From the NCBI RefSeq assembly GCF_014195095.1, contig NZ_JACIBC010000013.1:1-64000 (forward strand): DNA of 64,000 bases, in the 5' to 3' direction. The translations under genes and the position numbers were made by a program. Below, in pieces: positions 43,419 through 50,931 of the stretch. This DNA comes from Rhizobium sp. BK602. Lineage in GTDB: Bacteria; Pseudomonadota; Alphaproteobacteria; Rhizobiales; Rhizobiaceae. Numbering within the stretch: position 1 is the stretch's first letter; every line of letters starts with the position of its first letter. The notes beneath the pieces were generated by a model. The model worked only from the letters and a program-made list of their open reading frames with translations. It did no database searches and was not told where the DNA came from.

Positions 43419-43522
43419 GGCGCAATCAAGCGCCCGGTGTTTTTCGTCGATGCGATCGATACCGCCGGCCAGATGAAAGCCGGACAGTAGAACACCCACC
43501 CGGATCAATCGCGCTTGCGGCA

Positions 43523-43969
43523 TCAGCCGCCGCTGAGAGCAAGAACAAGTGCGACAACGGCACAGGCTTCGATGACGATCCGCCAGCGGCTCTGCCGCGT
43601 CCAGGCCCAGGCAGCCGCCGTTTCTGGAGGGCTAAGGTCATCAGCCTGTTCGAAACGGAGGGCCGCGGGGATGAAGTGAAGGAGGGACCAGGCCCGGGTG
43701 ATCGCGTGCGCCGCCAGCGCGGCCAGGATGCAGGACCGCGCGAAAGGGTTCTGCCAATTCGCCCAGAGCGCGGCGACAAGGGCAAACTCGTAGATCGTGT
43801 GCATCGGAATCCAGAAGAGCTTGCGGTCGATGCCGCCTCTTTGCGGCTGGATCAGTTGCGGCAGTTTCGGCCAGGCGCGATCGATCAACAGAGCTTCATA
43901 CAGACCACCGCCCAGCCCGATCGCTCCGAAAATCATGGTTGCCTGCAGGATGACGACGTGAAAATTCAT
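43523..43969 (-). CDS. Hypothetical membrane protein, 148 aa
   Basis: Four hydrophobic helices are visible: about 5-25 (VVILQATMIFGAIGLGGGLYEALL), 55-75 (MHTIYEFALVAALWA), 78-97 and 128-146 (IVIEACAVVALVLALSGG). The arrangement resembles DUF1772-like small membrane proteins, but I cannot assign a function. ATG 43969 is chosen; TTG 44002 is possible. It is divergent from a MarR gene with a dyad between them, so it is probably that regulator's target. Confidence 0.75.
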   Translation of the reverse strand: MNFHVVILQATMIFGAIGLGGGLYEALLIDRAWPKLPQLIQPQRGGIDRKLFWIPMHTIYEFALVAALWANWQNPFARSCILAALAAHAITRAWSLLHFIPAALRFEQADDLSPPETAAAWAWTRQSRWRIVIEACAVVALVLALSGG

Positions 43970-44002
43970 TGGCGTGGTTGTCCAATATAGGCTAGTGATC
44001 AA

Positions 44003-44023
44003 ATATCTTAATTATCGAGATAT
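44003..44023. promoter_or_regulatory. Dyad in MarR/membrane-protein divergent promoter
   Basis: Arms ATATCT (44003-44008) and AGATAT (44018-44023) around TAATTATCG, ending 4 bases before the MarR start codon. The position fits autorepression. Confidence 0.5.
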
Positions 44024-44027
44024 CAGA

Positions 44028-44489
44028 ATGTCAAGAGAATACGACGAAGCCGCCGCCCGGCTGACGGATGCGCTTCGCAAGTCCAGCGCGCAGGCGTTGA
44101 TGGTGAGCCACAGCGTTGCAGCGAAGGTCGGCTTGAACATGACCGACCTCGAATGCCTCGACATCATCCAGATGAGCGGAAGCGTCACCGCCGGCGAACT
44201 GGCGCGCAGGACAGGCCTATCGACCGGCGCGATGACGACCGCGATCGATCGCCTCGTGCGCGCCGGTTATGCGGAACGGCAGGACGACGCGAACGACAGA
44301 CGCAGAGTCCTCGTCACGACCCGCGCCGAGCACATGCAGACGCTCTGGCAGATTTATGCGCCCCTGCAAGCCGCGATGGAGGCGCTCTATGAAGGTTATT
44401 CGCAGGACGAGTTGCGCACGATAGCCGCCTTCATGGAGCGAGCCGTGACGGTTTCGGCGACCTTCGCACGAAGCCTGCAGGCGGAATGA
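44028..44489 (+). CDS. MarR family transcriptional regulator
   Basis: 153 residues. Winged helix at about 45-110: MTDLECLDIIQMSGSVTAGELARRTGLSTGAMTTAIDRLVRAGYAERQDDANDRRRVLV, with the DxRxxxV wing. ATG 44028 follows GAGATATCAGA; a longer frame to 43974 has no ribosome site and would swallow the operator. Likely controls the divergent membrane protein. Confidence 0.9.
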   Translation: MSREYDEAAARLTDALRKSSAQALMVSHSVAAKVGLNMTDLECLDIIQMSGSVTAGELARRTGLSTGAMTTAIDRLVRAGYAERQDDANDRRRVLVTTRAEHMQTLWQIYAPLQAAMEALYEGYSQDELRTIAAFMERAVTVSATFARSLQAE

Positions 44490-44523
44490 GGTGCAGGGAT
44501 AGCCCTGAACTGAAAATGGAGTA

Positions 44524-45150
44524 TCAGCCGGCGGACGTTACTGGGTGATATTTCGGCGCCAGAAGCGCTGCCAGCTCCGCCCTGGATTCGACGAGCGCAC
44601 CAACATCCTGGCGTGCTTTTGCCATCGCCATGGCGCCGGAATAAATGGCGATTACCAGCGTCGCGAGACTGCCTGGGTTGATGTCGCTGGCGCGTCCCGA
44701 TGCCAGGTCCGCCTGAAATTTTGCAGACAATGCCTCGTGCCAAGCAGCGAAAATATCGCCGAGGGCAAGGCGCATTTCCAGATCATGGGGGGAGACGTCC
44801 ATCGCCATGTTGTTGAGTGGACAGCCGGAAACCGAGCCCTTGTGCGCCAGTTCACCAATGATGTCCCCGAAAATCAGATCGATGGCGGCCGGCGCATCGA
44901 TACATCTATCCAGTGGCTCGATCCACGTCTGCTGAACAGCCTGGCTCACCCGATCGCGAATAACCGCCAGTCCCAGTTCGCGCTTTGCCGGAAAATGATG
45001 CGCCATCGCCCCGCCAGACACCGAAGCCTTTTCACGGATCTCCAGCATCCCGGTTGCGATATAACCCTGCCTGACGAAGGCATCAAAGGCCGTGTCGACG
45101 ATCCGGCGACGGACACCCTCCGGATCATTGGTTCTTCTGTTTCCGATCAT
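44524..45150 (-). CDS. TetR family transcriptional regulator
   Basis: 208 residues. N-terminal TetR helix-turn-helix: RRRIVDTAFDAFVRQGYIATGMLEIREKASVSGGAMAHHFPAKRELGLAVIRDRV (about 14-68). The C-terminal ligand domain includes GCPLNNMAMDVSPHDLEMR, as in the TetR_C-type LmrA/YxaF-like group. ATG 45150 has GGAG. It faces the NIPSNAP gene across a 44-base dyad. Confidence 0.92.
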   Translation of the reverse strand: MIGNRRTNDPEGVRRRIVDTAFDAFVRQGYIATGMLEIREKASVSGGAMAHHFPAKRELGLAVIRDRVSQAVQQTWIEPLDRCIDAPAAIDLIFGDIIGELAHKGSVSGCPLNNMAMDVSPHDLEMRLALGDIFAAWHEALSAKFQADLASGRASDINPGSLATLVIAIYSGAMAMAKARQDVGALVESRAELAALLAPKYHPVTSAG

Positions 45151-45191
45151 GCAACTCCGACCAATTTTTCAAGAGAATAGCACCTTGACAA

Positions 45192-45235
45192 AACAGGTCA
45201 ATCATCCTCTTTTAAAACAGGATGATTGACCTGTT
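45192..45235. promoter_or_regulatory. Long TetR-type operator
   Basis: Seventeen-base perfect arms AACAGGTCAATCATCCT (45192-45208) and AGGATGATTGACCTGTT (45219-45235) with a 10-base AT-rich spacer. TTGACA at 45185-45190 just before it could be the -35 of the NIPSNAP gene. It lies between the divergent start codons at 45150 and 45246. Confidence 0.75.
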
Positions 45236-45245
45236 GGGAGAGAGC

Positions 45246-45974
45246 ATGGAATCGCACTCCGTATTTGAACTCCGCCGCTACCGGCTGCTTCCCGGAGGCC
45301 GGGAACCATTGATTGACCTGTTCGACAAGGAATTCGTTGAACCGCAGGAAGCGCTGGGCATGCATGTCGAGGCGGAGTTTCGCGACCTTGACGATCCCAA
45401 TGCTTTCGTCTGGGTGCGCTCCTTCCGAGACATGGAAGCGCGGACGGAAGCGCTCCAATCCTTCTATTCGGGTCCTGTCTGGAAAAAACACGGGCCGGAC
45501 GCGAACGCCACGATGGTCAACTCGGACAATGTACTGCTCCTGAAACCGGCGGGCACGACGCAACCCTTCGCGCGCAATCGACAGAGAAAACAGGAGATGC
45601 AGCGGCTCGAAACGAGAGGCCTCGTCATTGCGAATACCTGCTCGCTGGCGCCGGCGACAGAGGGCGATTTCGCGAGGTTCTTTTTCGATCACGCACTCCC
45701 GATCATCCAGGACGCCGGCGCTCGGGTTGAAGCCACGTTTGTCACGGAGCAAAGCCCGAACGGTTTTCGAAGGCTCCCGGTTCGCGAGGGCGAGACCGTC
45801 TTCGTTTGGTTCGAATGCCACGAGGACGAGGCAGGCGTGGCTCGCTACCGGGAGCGTCTGCGTCAAAACACCCGTTGGACGGACGAAATCTATCCGCGCA
45901 TGGATAGGCTGTGCTGGCGTGACATCGAGGTGGCGCGCTTGACACCGACGTCACGGTCGCTTTGCGCCTGGTGA
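45246..45974 (+). CDS. NIPSNAP family protein
   Basis: 242 residues made of two ferredoxin-like alpha/beta halves. The first has the NIPSNAP pattern VFELRRYRLLPGGREPLIDLFDKEFVEPQE with FVWVRSFRDMEARTEALQSFY; the second begins near residue 120 (LVIANTCSLAPATEGDFARFF). Function in bacteria is not established; such folds bind small hydrophobic or quinone-like ligands. ATG 45246 with GGGAG is chosen over ATG 45222, which lies inside the operator. Expression is probably controlled by the divergent TetR. Confidence 0.85.
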   Translation: MESHSVFELRRYRLLPGGREPLIDLFDKEFVEPQEALGMHVEAEFRDLDDPNAFVWVRSFRDMEARTEALQSFYSGPVWKKHGPDANATMVNSDNVLLLKPAGTTQPFARNRQRKQEMQRLETRGLVIANTCSLAPATEGDFARFFFDHALPIIQDAGARVEATFVTEQSPNGFRRLPVREGETVFVWFECHEDEAGVARYRERLRQNTRWTDEIYPRMDRLCWRDIEVARLTPTSRSLCAW

Positions 45975-46044
45975 TTGCGATTGGCAACCTCGTCCAGTCC
46001 GCGTCGGGTCATTCGCTCCCATTCCGGCTGGGCAAGGGAGTTCG

Positions 46045-46959
46045 TCAGGACAACGGCGCGGCGGAGCGGCCAAGGCTCCGGGCGGTATCGATGAAGGCTC
46101 TGAGCTTCGGCGCCAGTTCGGCGCGGCGGGGAAAATAAAGGAAGAGGCCGTCCTCGGTGACGGCGTAAGGGTCCAGCACCTGAATGAGCCGGCCGGCGGC
46201 AATATCCGCCGTTACCAGAGGCTCGAACACATAGGCGAGGCCAACGCCGGCCAGCGCCAGTTCGACGGCCGACTGCGATTCCGTGACGATCGCCTGGCCG
46301 CGTACCGCCACGGCAATATCGCGACCCTCCTCGACGAAATCCCATTGGTAGAGACCGCCGGACCGGATGAGGCGGTAGCCGATGCAATTGTGTCGGGAAA
46401 GATCCGCAAGATCCTCCGGGCGGCCGTTTCGACCGATATAGCCGGGCGAGGCGACGACGATGGAGCGGAAGGGAGGCGTCAGGCGCACCGCCACCATGTC
46501 CTGCGCGATCATCTCGCCGATGCGGATGCCGGCGTCGAAGCCTTCGGAGACGATATCCGTCAGCCGCTCGTCGGAGAATATCTCGACTTCGACGTCGGGA
46601 TATCGCTCCGCCATCGCCGCGATGATCGGAGTTACGGCAAGCGGCAGGCAGATGCGCGCCGCATTGATGCGCAGCAAGCCGCTCGGGCGCCCCTTGACCG
46701 CGCGGATGCGCTCCATCCGCTCGCGAATATCCTGCAGGGCCGGCGCCAGGGTGGCGACGAGGCTTTGGCCCGCATCCGTCAGCGCCACGCTGCGGGTCGT
46801 GCGCGCAAACAGCGGCTGGCCGAGCCGCTCTTCCACCAGCCGGATGGCGTGGCTGACCGCCGAGGCACTCATGCCGAGTTCCGCCGCCGCAGCGGCAAAG
46901 CCGCCACGGCGCGCCACGGCGACGACAACGGGCAAGTGAACAAGCAGATCGCGATCCAT
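46045..46959 (-). CDS. LysR family transcriptional regulator
   Basis: 304 residues. Winged helix about 1-62 (HLPVVVAVARRGGFAAAAAELGMSASAVSHAIRLVEERLGQPLFARTTRSVALTDAG) and effector domain about 90-300 with the DAGIRIGEM block typical of the DsdA/PtxR-like LysR subgroup. It is divergent from an aldo/keto reductase gene, its probable target, with a 7-base perfect dyad at 46961-46985 beside its start. Confidence 0.92.
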   Translation of the reverse strand: MDRDLLVHLPVVVAVARRGGFAAAAAELGMSASAVSHAIRLVEERLGQPLFARTTRSVALTDAGQSLVATLAPALQDIRERMERIRAVKGRPSGLLRINAARICLPLAVTPIIAAMAERYPDVEVEIFSDERLTDIVSEGFDAGIRIGEMIAQDMVAVRLTPPFRSIVVASPGYIGRNGRPEDLADLSRHNCIGYRLIRSGGLYQWDFVEEGRDIAVAVRGQAIVTESQSAVELALAGVGLAYVFEPLVTADIAAGRLIQVLDPYAVTEDGLFLYFPRRAELAPKLRAFIDTARSLGRSAAPLS

Positions 46960-46960
46960 T

Positions 46961-46985
46961 CATGCATGATATCGCATGATGCATG
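46961..46985. promoter_or_regulatory. LysR-type dyad before aldo/keto reductase
   Basis: Arms CATGCAT (46961-46967) and ATGCATG (46979-46985), 11 bases apart, in keeping with LysR T-N11-A sites. Two GCATGAT direct repeats (46964 and 46974) lie within it. Confidence 0.5.
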
Positions 46986-47094
46986 CGGAATAAACGGCCT
47001 TATCGAATAGATGCCGCTCGCGCATCTTGTTCTGGCGAACCGCGACGCAGGAAGAGCCTGGCCAGCGGAGAGATCGACAAGCGAGGATCGGACT

Positions 47095-48201
47095 ATGGGC
47101 ATGACCTACTACACGCTCGGCAATAGCGGCCTGAAGGTGCCGCGGCTTGCACTCGGCACCATGACCTTCGGCACGGAATGGGGCTGGGGTGCGGACAAGG
47201 ACACCGCACGCGCCATGTTCGATGCCTATGTCGAGGCCGGCGGCAATTTCTTCGACACGGCCGACGCCTATACGGGCGGGACATCGGAGACATGGCTTGG
47301 CGAATTCATCGCCGAGCGCGGGCTGCGCGACGAGGCCGTGATTGCCACCAAGTTCAGCATGAATATCTCCGGCGGCAACCCGAACACCGCCGGCAACGGC
47401 CGCAAGAACATCCTGCGCGCCGTCGAAGGCTCGCTGAAGCGCCTCAACACCGATCATATCGACCTTTATCTGCTGCATTGCTGGGACCGGCTGACGCCGC
47501 CGGAAGAGGTGATGCGCACGCTCGACGATCTGGTGCGCTCCGGGAAAGTGCGGCATGTCGGACTGTCCGACGTGCCGGCCTGGTACGCCAGCCGCGCGCA
47601 AGCCGTGGCGGAGCAGCGCGGCTACGAGCCGGTCTCGGCATTGCAGCTCGAATATTCCCTGGCGGAACGCAATATCGAACAGGAATTCGTCCCCTTCGGC
47701 ACGCGCTATGGCGCCGGCATCATGGTGTGGAGCCCGCTGGCCAGCGGCCTGCTCAGCGGAAAATACCGGTCCGATGCCGGGGATCAGGCGAACGGACGGC
47801 TCGAGACGATGCGCGGCTCAAGCAATCCCGGCTTCCAGAAATTCACCGAGCGAAACTGGGCGATCGTCGCGGAGCTTGAAACAGTATCGGCCGAACTCGG
47901 CCGCAGCATGGCGCAAGTGGCGGTGAACTGGGTGATGACGCAGCCGGGCGTCGCCTCCGTCATCCTCGGCGCGACGCGACCGGACCAGCTCAGGGACAAT
48001 CTCGGCGCGCTCGACTTCACAATCCCATCCGACCTGCGCCGGCGGCTGGACGCGGTGAGCGCCCTGCCCTCAACCTTCCCCTACTCCTTCTTCGGCCCGG
48101 AGATCCAGGGAGGGCTGACCGGCGGAAAGACGGTCGGATACAAGCCGGAAGGCTATTTCCCCGAGCTGACGCTATCCGGGAGTTTCGCCGGCGTAAGCTG
48201 A
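47095..48201 (+). CDS. Aldo/keto reductase
   Basis: 368 residues, a TIM-barrel NADPH-dependent reductase. Catalytic tetrad regions are present: NFFDTADAYTGGTSE (Asp and Tyr), VIATKFS (Lys), DHIDLYLLHCWD (His). The C-terminal VASVILGATRPDQLRDNLGALDF binds the cofactor phosphate. ATG 47095 has GAGG upstream. The substrate is unknown; it is paired with a divergent LysR. Confidence 0.92.
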   Translation: MGMTYYTLGNSGLKVPRLALGTMTFGTEWGWGADKDTARAMFDAYVEAGGNFFDTADAYTGGTSETWLGEFIAERGLRDEAVIATKFSMNISGGNPNTAGNGRKNILRAVEGSLKRLNTDHIDLYLLHCWDRLTPPEEVMRTLDDLVRSGKVRHVGLSDVPAWYASRAQAVAEQRGYEPVSALQLEYSLAERNIEQEFVPFGTRYGAGIMVWSPLASGLLSGKYRSDAGDQANGRLETMRGSSNPGFQKFTERNWAIVAELETVSAELGRSMAQVAVNWVMTQPGVASVILGATRPDQLRDNLGALDFTIPSDLRRRLDAVSALPSTFPYSFFGPEIQGGLTGGKTVGYKPEGYFPELTLSGSFAGVS

Positions 48202-48234
48202 CCGGCCGGCAATCGAGATGAAATAACGATGCGA

Positions 48235-48269
48235 GACCGGCAATCGTCGCCTTCAGCCGATTGCCGGTC
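48235..48269. terminator. Bidirectional hairpin between converging genes
   Basis: Perfect 12-base arms GACCGGCAATCG (48235-48246) and CGATTGCCGGTC (48258-48269) around an 11-base loop, between the ends of the reductase (48201) and the exporter (48284). There is no T-run, so it may stop transcription only weakly or protect 3' ends. Confidence 0.55.
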
Positions 48270-48283
48270 CCGCGCACAGGGCA

Positions 48284-49507
48284 TCACGAGCGATCGGCAG
48301 CCGCTTTGGACACGGCGAGCCCGCCCAGGATCGCGGCAAGTGCCAGAGCGGCGGCAAAACCCGTCGCGCCGACCAAAAGTCCGGCCCTGTCGATGACGAA
48401 GCCGGTGGCGATCGGCATGAGGCCGGCCGGAGTATAGCCGCCGATATTGAGCACGGCATTGGCTTCGGCGCGCCGATCTCCCGGCACAAGCAGGCCGATC
48501 AGCGTCAAGCCGCCAAGCTGGCCGAGCCCCTGGCCACTGCCCGCCAGGAGTGAGGCAACGATCAGCAAGATCACGCTCGACGTCGCAACCGCAACGGCAA
48601 TGCCGGTCATGGACAGGACGGTCGCGGCGGCTCCGGCAAGAAGAATCGTCCTCACGGAACATCCCCTGAACAGGAACTGCACGCAGGTCGCCGCCAAGAA
48701 CATGGCGCAGGCCATGCCGCCCGCGATCAGCGGATTCGTCACGTCGAGCAGCCGGGAGAGCAGCGACGGCCCGAGTGAGAGAACGAAAGAGGTCGCCGTG
48801 ATGCCCGGTCCGAAGACGGCCATGCCGGAGACGATGTGCACGCGATTGAGGCGCGGCACTGCGGGCAGCGCGAGGCGAAAGCCTGCGCCCGTCTTCGCAC
48901 CGGGCTTCAGCGGCAGAAGAGAGGCGATCAACATGGCGCTTGCCAGGATTGCAAGTTCGATCGCGAAGATCGGCATGACCGGCCGCGGCAACAGGAGCGC
49001 GAGACCGCCGGCGAGCAAAGGACCAAGGCCGGCACCCACGACCATGGCCACGGAAGCAAGCAGCGCCGCCTGTCTCCTGCGCTCCGCCCCGCCGAGATCG
49101 ACGACGGCAGCCATGCCGGCCGAGACGGCAACGCCCACGGCGATACCCGAAAGGAAGCGGGCCATAACCAGCATCGCGACCGAATGAGCCCCCGCAAACA
49201 GAAGGCAAGCAACGATCGCCACCGCAAGGCCCGGCAAAAGCACAGGCCGGCGCCCGAAACGGTCGGAGAGCTGGCCCGCGAGCAGAAGCGTCAGCAGCAG
49301 CCCGAGAATATAGGCGGAGAAGATTATCGTGAGTGTGGCCGACGAGAAGCCGATCTCGGCCTGCCAGCGCACATAGAGCGGCGTCGAAGCGTTGGAAAGA
49401 ATGAAAACGGCGGTGACGATCCAGGCCGCCGCCCACATGCGCCAGGGCTGCGCGGCGGCAACGGAATTCAGGCAAACGGCGGGATCGGCGGGGGACGAAG
49501 AGGTCAT
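48284..49507 (-). CDS. MFS transporter
   Basis: 407 residues, 12 helices. The motif A loop between helices 2 and 3 reads GQLSDRFGRRPVLLPG (about 78-93) and FLSGIAVGVAVSAGMAAVVDL lies in helix 4-5. N-terminal PWRMWAAAWIVTAVFILSNASTPLYVRWQ. It is probably a drug or metabolite exporter. ATG 49507 has GGAG. It is divergent from an ArsR-type regulator across a triple operator. Confidence 0.9.
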   Translation of the reverse strand: MTSSSPADPAVCLNSVAAAQPWRMWAAAWIVTAVFILSNASTPLYVRWQAEIGFSSATLTIIFSAYILGLLLTLLLAGQLSDRFGRRPVLLPGLAVAIVACLLFAGAHSVAMLVMARFLSGIAVGVAVSAGMAAVVDLGGAERRRQAALLASVAMVVGAGLGPLLAGGLALLLPRPVMPIFAIELAILASAMLIASLLPLKPGAKTGAGFRLALPAVPRLNRVHIVSGMAVFGPGITATSFVLSLGPSLLSRLLDVTNPLIAGGMACAMFLAATCVQFLFRGCSVRTILLAGAAATVLSMTGIAVAVATSSVILLIVASLLAGSGQGLGQLGGLTLIGLLVPGDRRAEANAVLNIGGYTPAGLMPIATGFVIDRAGLLVGATGFAAALALAAILGGLAVSKAAADRS

Positions 49508-49524
49508 GGCAAGCTCCATCGATT

Positions 49525-49593
49525 AGTACGAATAAAATCGTACTTATCATAGTTCGATAAAACTCGTACATATCAGTTCGACAAAAACCGTAC
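49525..49593. promoter_or_regulatory. Three tandem 19-bp operators
   Basis: Three copies of a dyad of form AGTWCGA-N2-AAA-N2-CGTAC: 49525-49543, 49551-49569 and 49575-49593, at start-to-start spacing of 26 and 24 bases. The first has perfect arms AGTACGA/TCGTACT. They fill the divergent MFS/ArsR promoter. Confidence 0.75.
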
Positions 49594-49602
49594 TGGTATG
49601 CT

Positions 49603-49989
49603 ATGGACTCGCCCATGAGCACCTCGACCGCCCTTGCCGATATTCGATTGCCCGACGACCTGCCGCCGCCACTGCCCGAGCCGGCGGTGGACGAATTGCG
49701 GCTCGAAGCCGTCATGGGCGCGCTTGCCGATCCGCTGCGGCTGATCATTATCCGCAAGCTGCTGCTGGAATCGGAGGCCTATGACCACAGTTGCGGCTGG
49801 TTCGGCTTCGACCGGCCGAAATCCTCGCTGACGCATCACTTCAAGGCACTGCGGGAAGCAGGCCTCATCCGCCAGAGACAATATGGGCTCGAGCGGCGCA
49901 GCCGGGTGCGGCTGGAGGATCTCGACGCGCGCTTTCCCGGCCTGATCGATCTGGTAAAGGCATGGGAGCCCGCCGCGCCCATTGCCTGA
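49603..49989 (+). CDS. ArsR-like helix-turn-helix regulator
   Basis: 128 residues. The core VMGALADPLRLIIIRKLLL and PKSSLTHHFKALREAGLIRQRQYGLERRSRVRLEDLDARFPGLIDLV match ArsR-type winged helices. The usual ELR-C metal motif is absent; one Cys (SCGWFGFDRPKSS) is present. The N terminus is proline-rich. No clear ribosome site; ATG 49615 is another possible start. It likely represses the divergent MFS exporter through the triple operator. Confidence 0.87.
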   Translation: MDSPMSTSTALADIRLPDDLPPPLPEPAVDELRLEAVMGALADPLRLIIIRKLLLESEAYDHSCGWFGFDRPKSSLTHHFKALREAGLIRQRQYGLERRSRVRLEDLDARFPGLIDLVKAWEPAAPIA

Positions 49990-50002
49990 TCCATCGGGCG
50001 CT

Positions 50003-50345
50003 CCCGTATGTCGCGCCCTGTCGCGCCATGCGGCCGGCACATCTGAGCGCTCGAGATAGCGCGCGGCAATCTCGTCGCTCGTGGTCAGCCAAACACCCTC
50101 ATGGGAGGCGATACAGGCGAGCGCCCTGTCGAGTTACCCGGCGCGGAATGGTATCCGATGACGAATGGATGAAGCACCGGCGCCATCACTAGGGTACCGA
50201 GACCATACCCGCCACGATGCGGCTTCCTTGGCCGGCAAGCGATCCCCCGCCGAAACTCGGGAGCGTCGTCGATTTCATGAAACCGCGTCTTTTCACGAGG
50301 CCTCTTGAGCAATCGGACGTCGGCTAACAAGAATGCGGGCGCCAA
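50003..50345 (-). pseudogene. Decayed polysaccharide deacetylase-like C-terminal fragment
   Basis: On the minus strand one frame gives YGLGTLVMAPVLHPFVIGYH (from about 50215 to 50145), which resembles the HPxVIG block near the end of polysaccharide-deacetylase/PuuE-type proteins. After a frameshift near 50130 another frame reads LDRALACIASHEGVWLTTSD followed by EIAARYLE, the usual final part of that family. There is no start or ribosome site and the N-terminal catalytic region is missing. The boundaries are approximate. It explains the otherwise empty 380-base gap. Confidence 0.6.
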
Positions 50346-50367
50346 AGGCTGGTTGCGGCTCGACCTG

Positions 50368-50826
50368 TCAATCCTCGTCCGCGACAGGCACCTTGAGAAT
50401 CAAGGCCCGGTCGGCCGTGACCGCGCTGCCGTCATCCGTTCGCACATCGAGGCGGATGGGTCGGCCGGTATCGCGATCCACCAGCTTCGAATGCGGCTCG
50501 CCCGGCTCGAACAGATAGCGCTCTCCCCATTGCCGCAGCGCCACCATGACCGGGAAGAGATCGCGGCCCATCTCCGTCAGATGATATTCCTGATGCGCGC
50601 CGCCATTGGCGGCCGGGACGGGCGCAAGAATGCCGCGCTCGACAAGCGTGCGCAGCCGCTGCGCCAGGATGTTCTTGGCGATGCCGAGGCTCTTCTGGAA
50701 CTCACCGAAACGTGTCATCCCGTCGAAGGCATCGCGGACGATGAGCAGCGACCACCAGTCGCCGATCACATCCAGCGAGCGCGCGCTCGGGCAATAATCT
50801 CCGCTGAGGCTCTTTCGCCCGACCAT
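50368..50826 (-). CDS. HxlR family transcriptional regulator
   Basis: 152 residues. The HxlR winged helix is clear: CPSARSLDVIGDWWSLLIVRDAFDGMTRFGEFQKSLGIAKNILAQRLRTLVERGIL, with C12 at the conserved N-terminal position used for thiol or aldehyde sensing in some members, then EYHLTEMGRDLFPVMVALRQWGERY. The C-terminal extension (about 115-152) is additional. ATG 50826 has AAGGAAG. Divergent from an MFS gene with repeated operators between. Confidence 0.92.
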   Translation of the reverse strand: MVGRKSLSGDYCPSARSLDVIGDWWSLLIVRDAFDGMTRFGEFQKSLGIAKNILAQRLRTLVERGILAPVPAANGGAHQEYHLTEMGRDLFPVMVALRQWGERYLFEPGEPHSKLVDRDTGRPIRLDVRTDDGSAVTADRALILKVPVADED

Positions 50827-50863
50827 CCGTCTTCCTTCAATCCAAGGGCATCGACAGGGGTTG

Positions 50864-50913
50864 CATTATAAAACCGATCCGCTATTGATCAAATGGTTTC
50901 ATTATAAAACCGA
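50864..50913. promoter_or_regulatory. Repeated HxlR-type operator
   Basis: CATTATAAAACCGA occurs twice in direct orientation at 50864-50877 and 50900-50913, 36 bases apart. Each sits in a partial dyad of the form GGTTT-N7-AAACC (perfect at 50895-50911). They lie between divergent start codons at 50826 and 50932. Confidence 0.65.
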
Positions 50914-50931
50914 ATCAATGGAGACGCCGCG

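Noticed and set aside
49573..50040. 155-codon open frame on the minus strand
   Set aside because: Antisense to the ArsR gene. Only its 5' end touches the deacetylase remnant, and the rest is a shadow.
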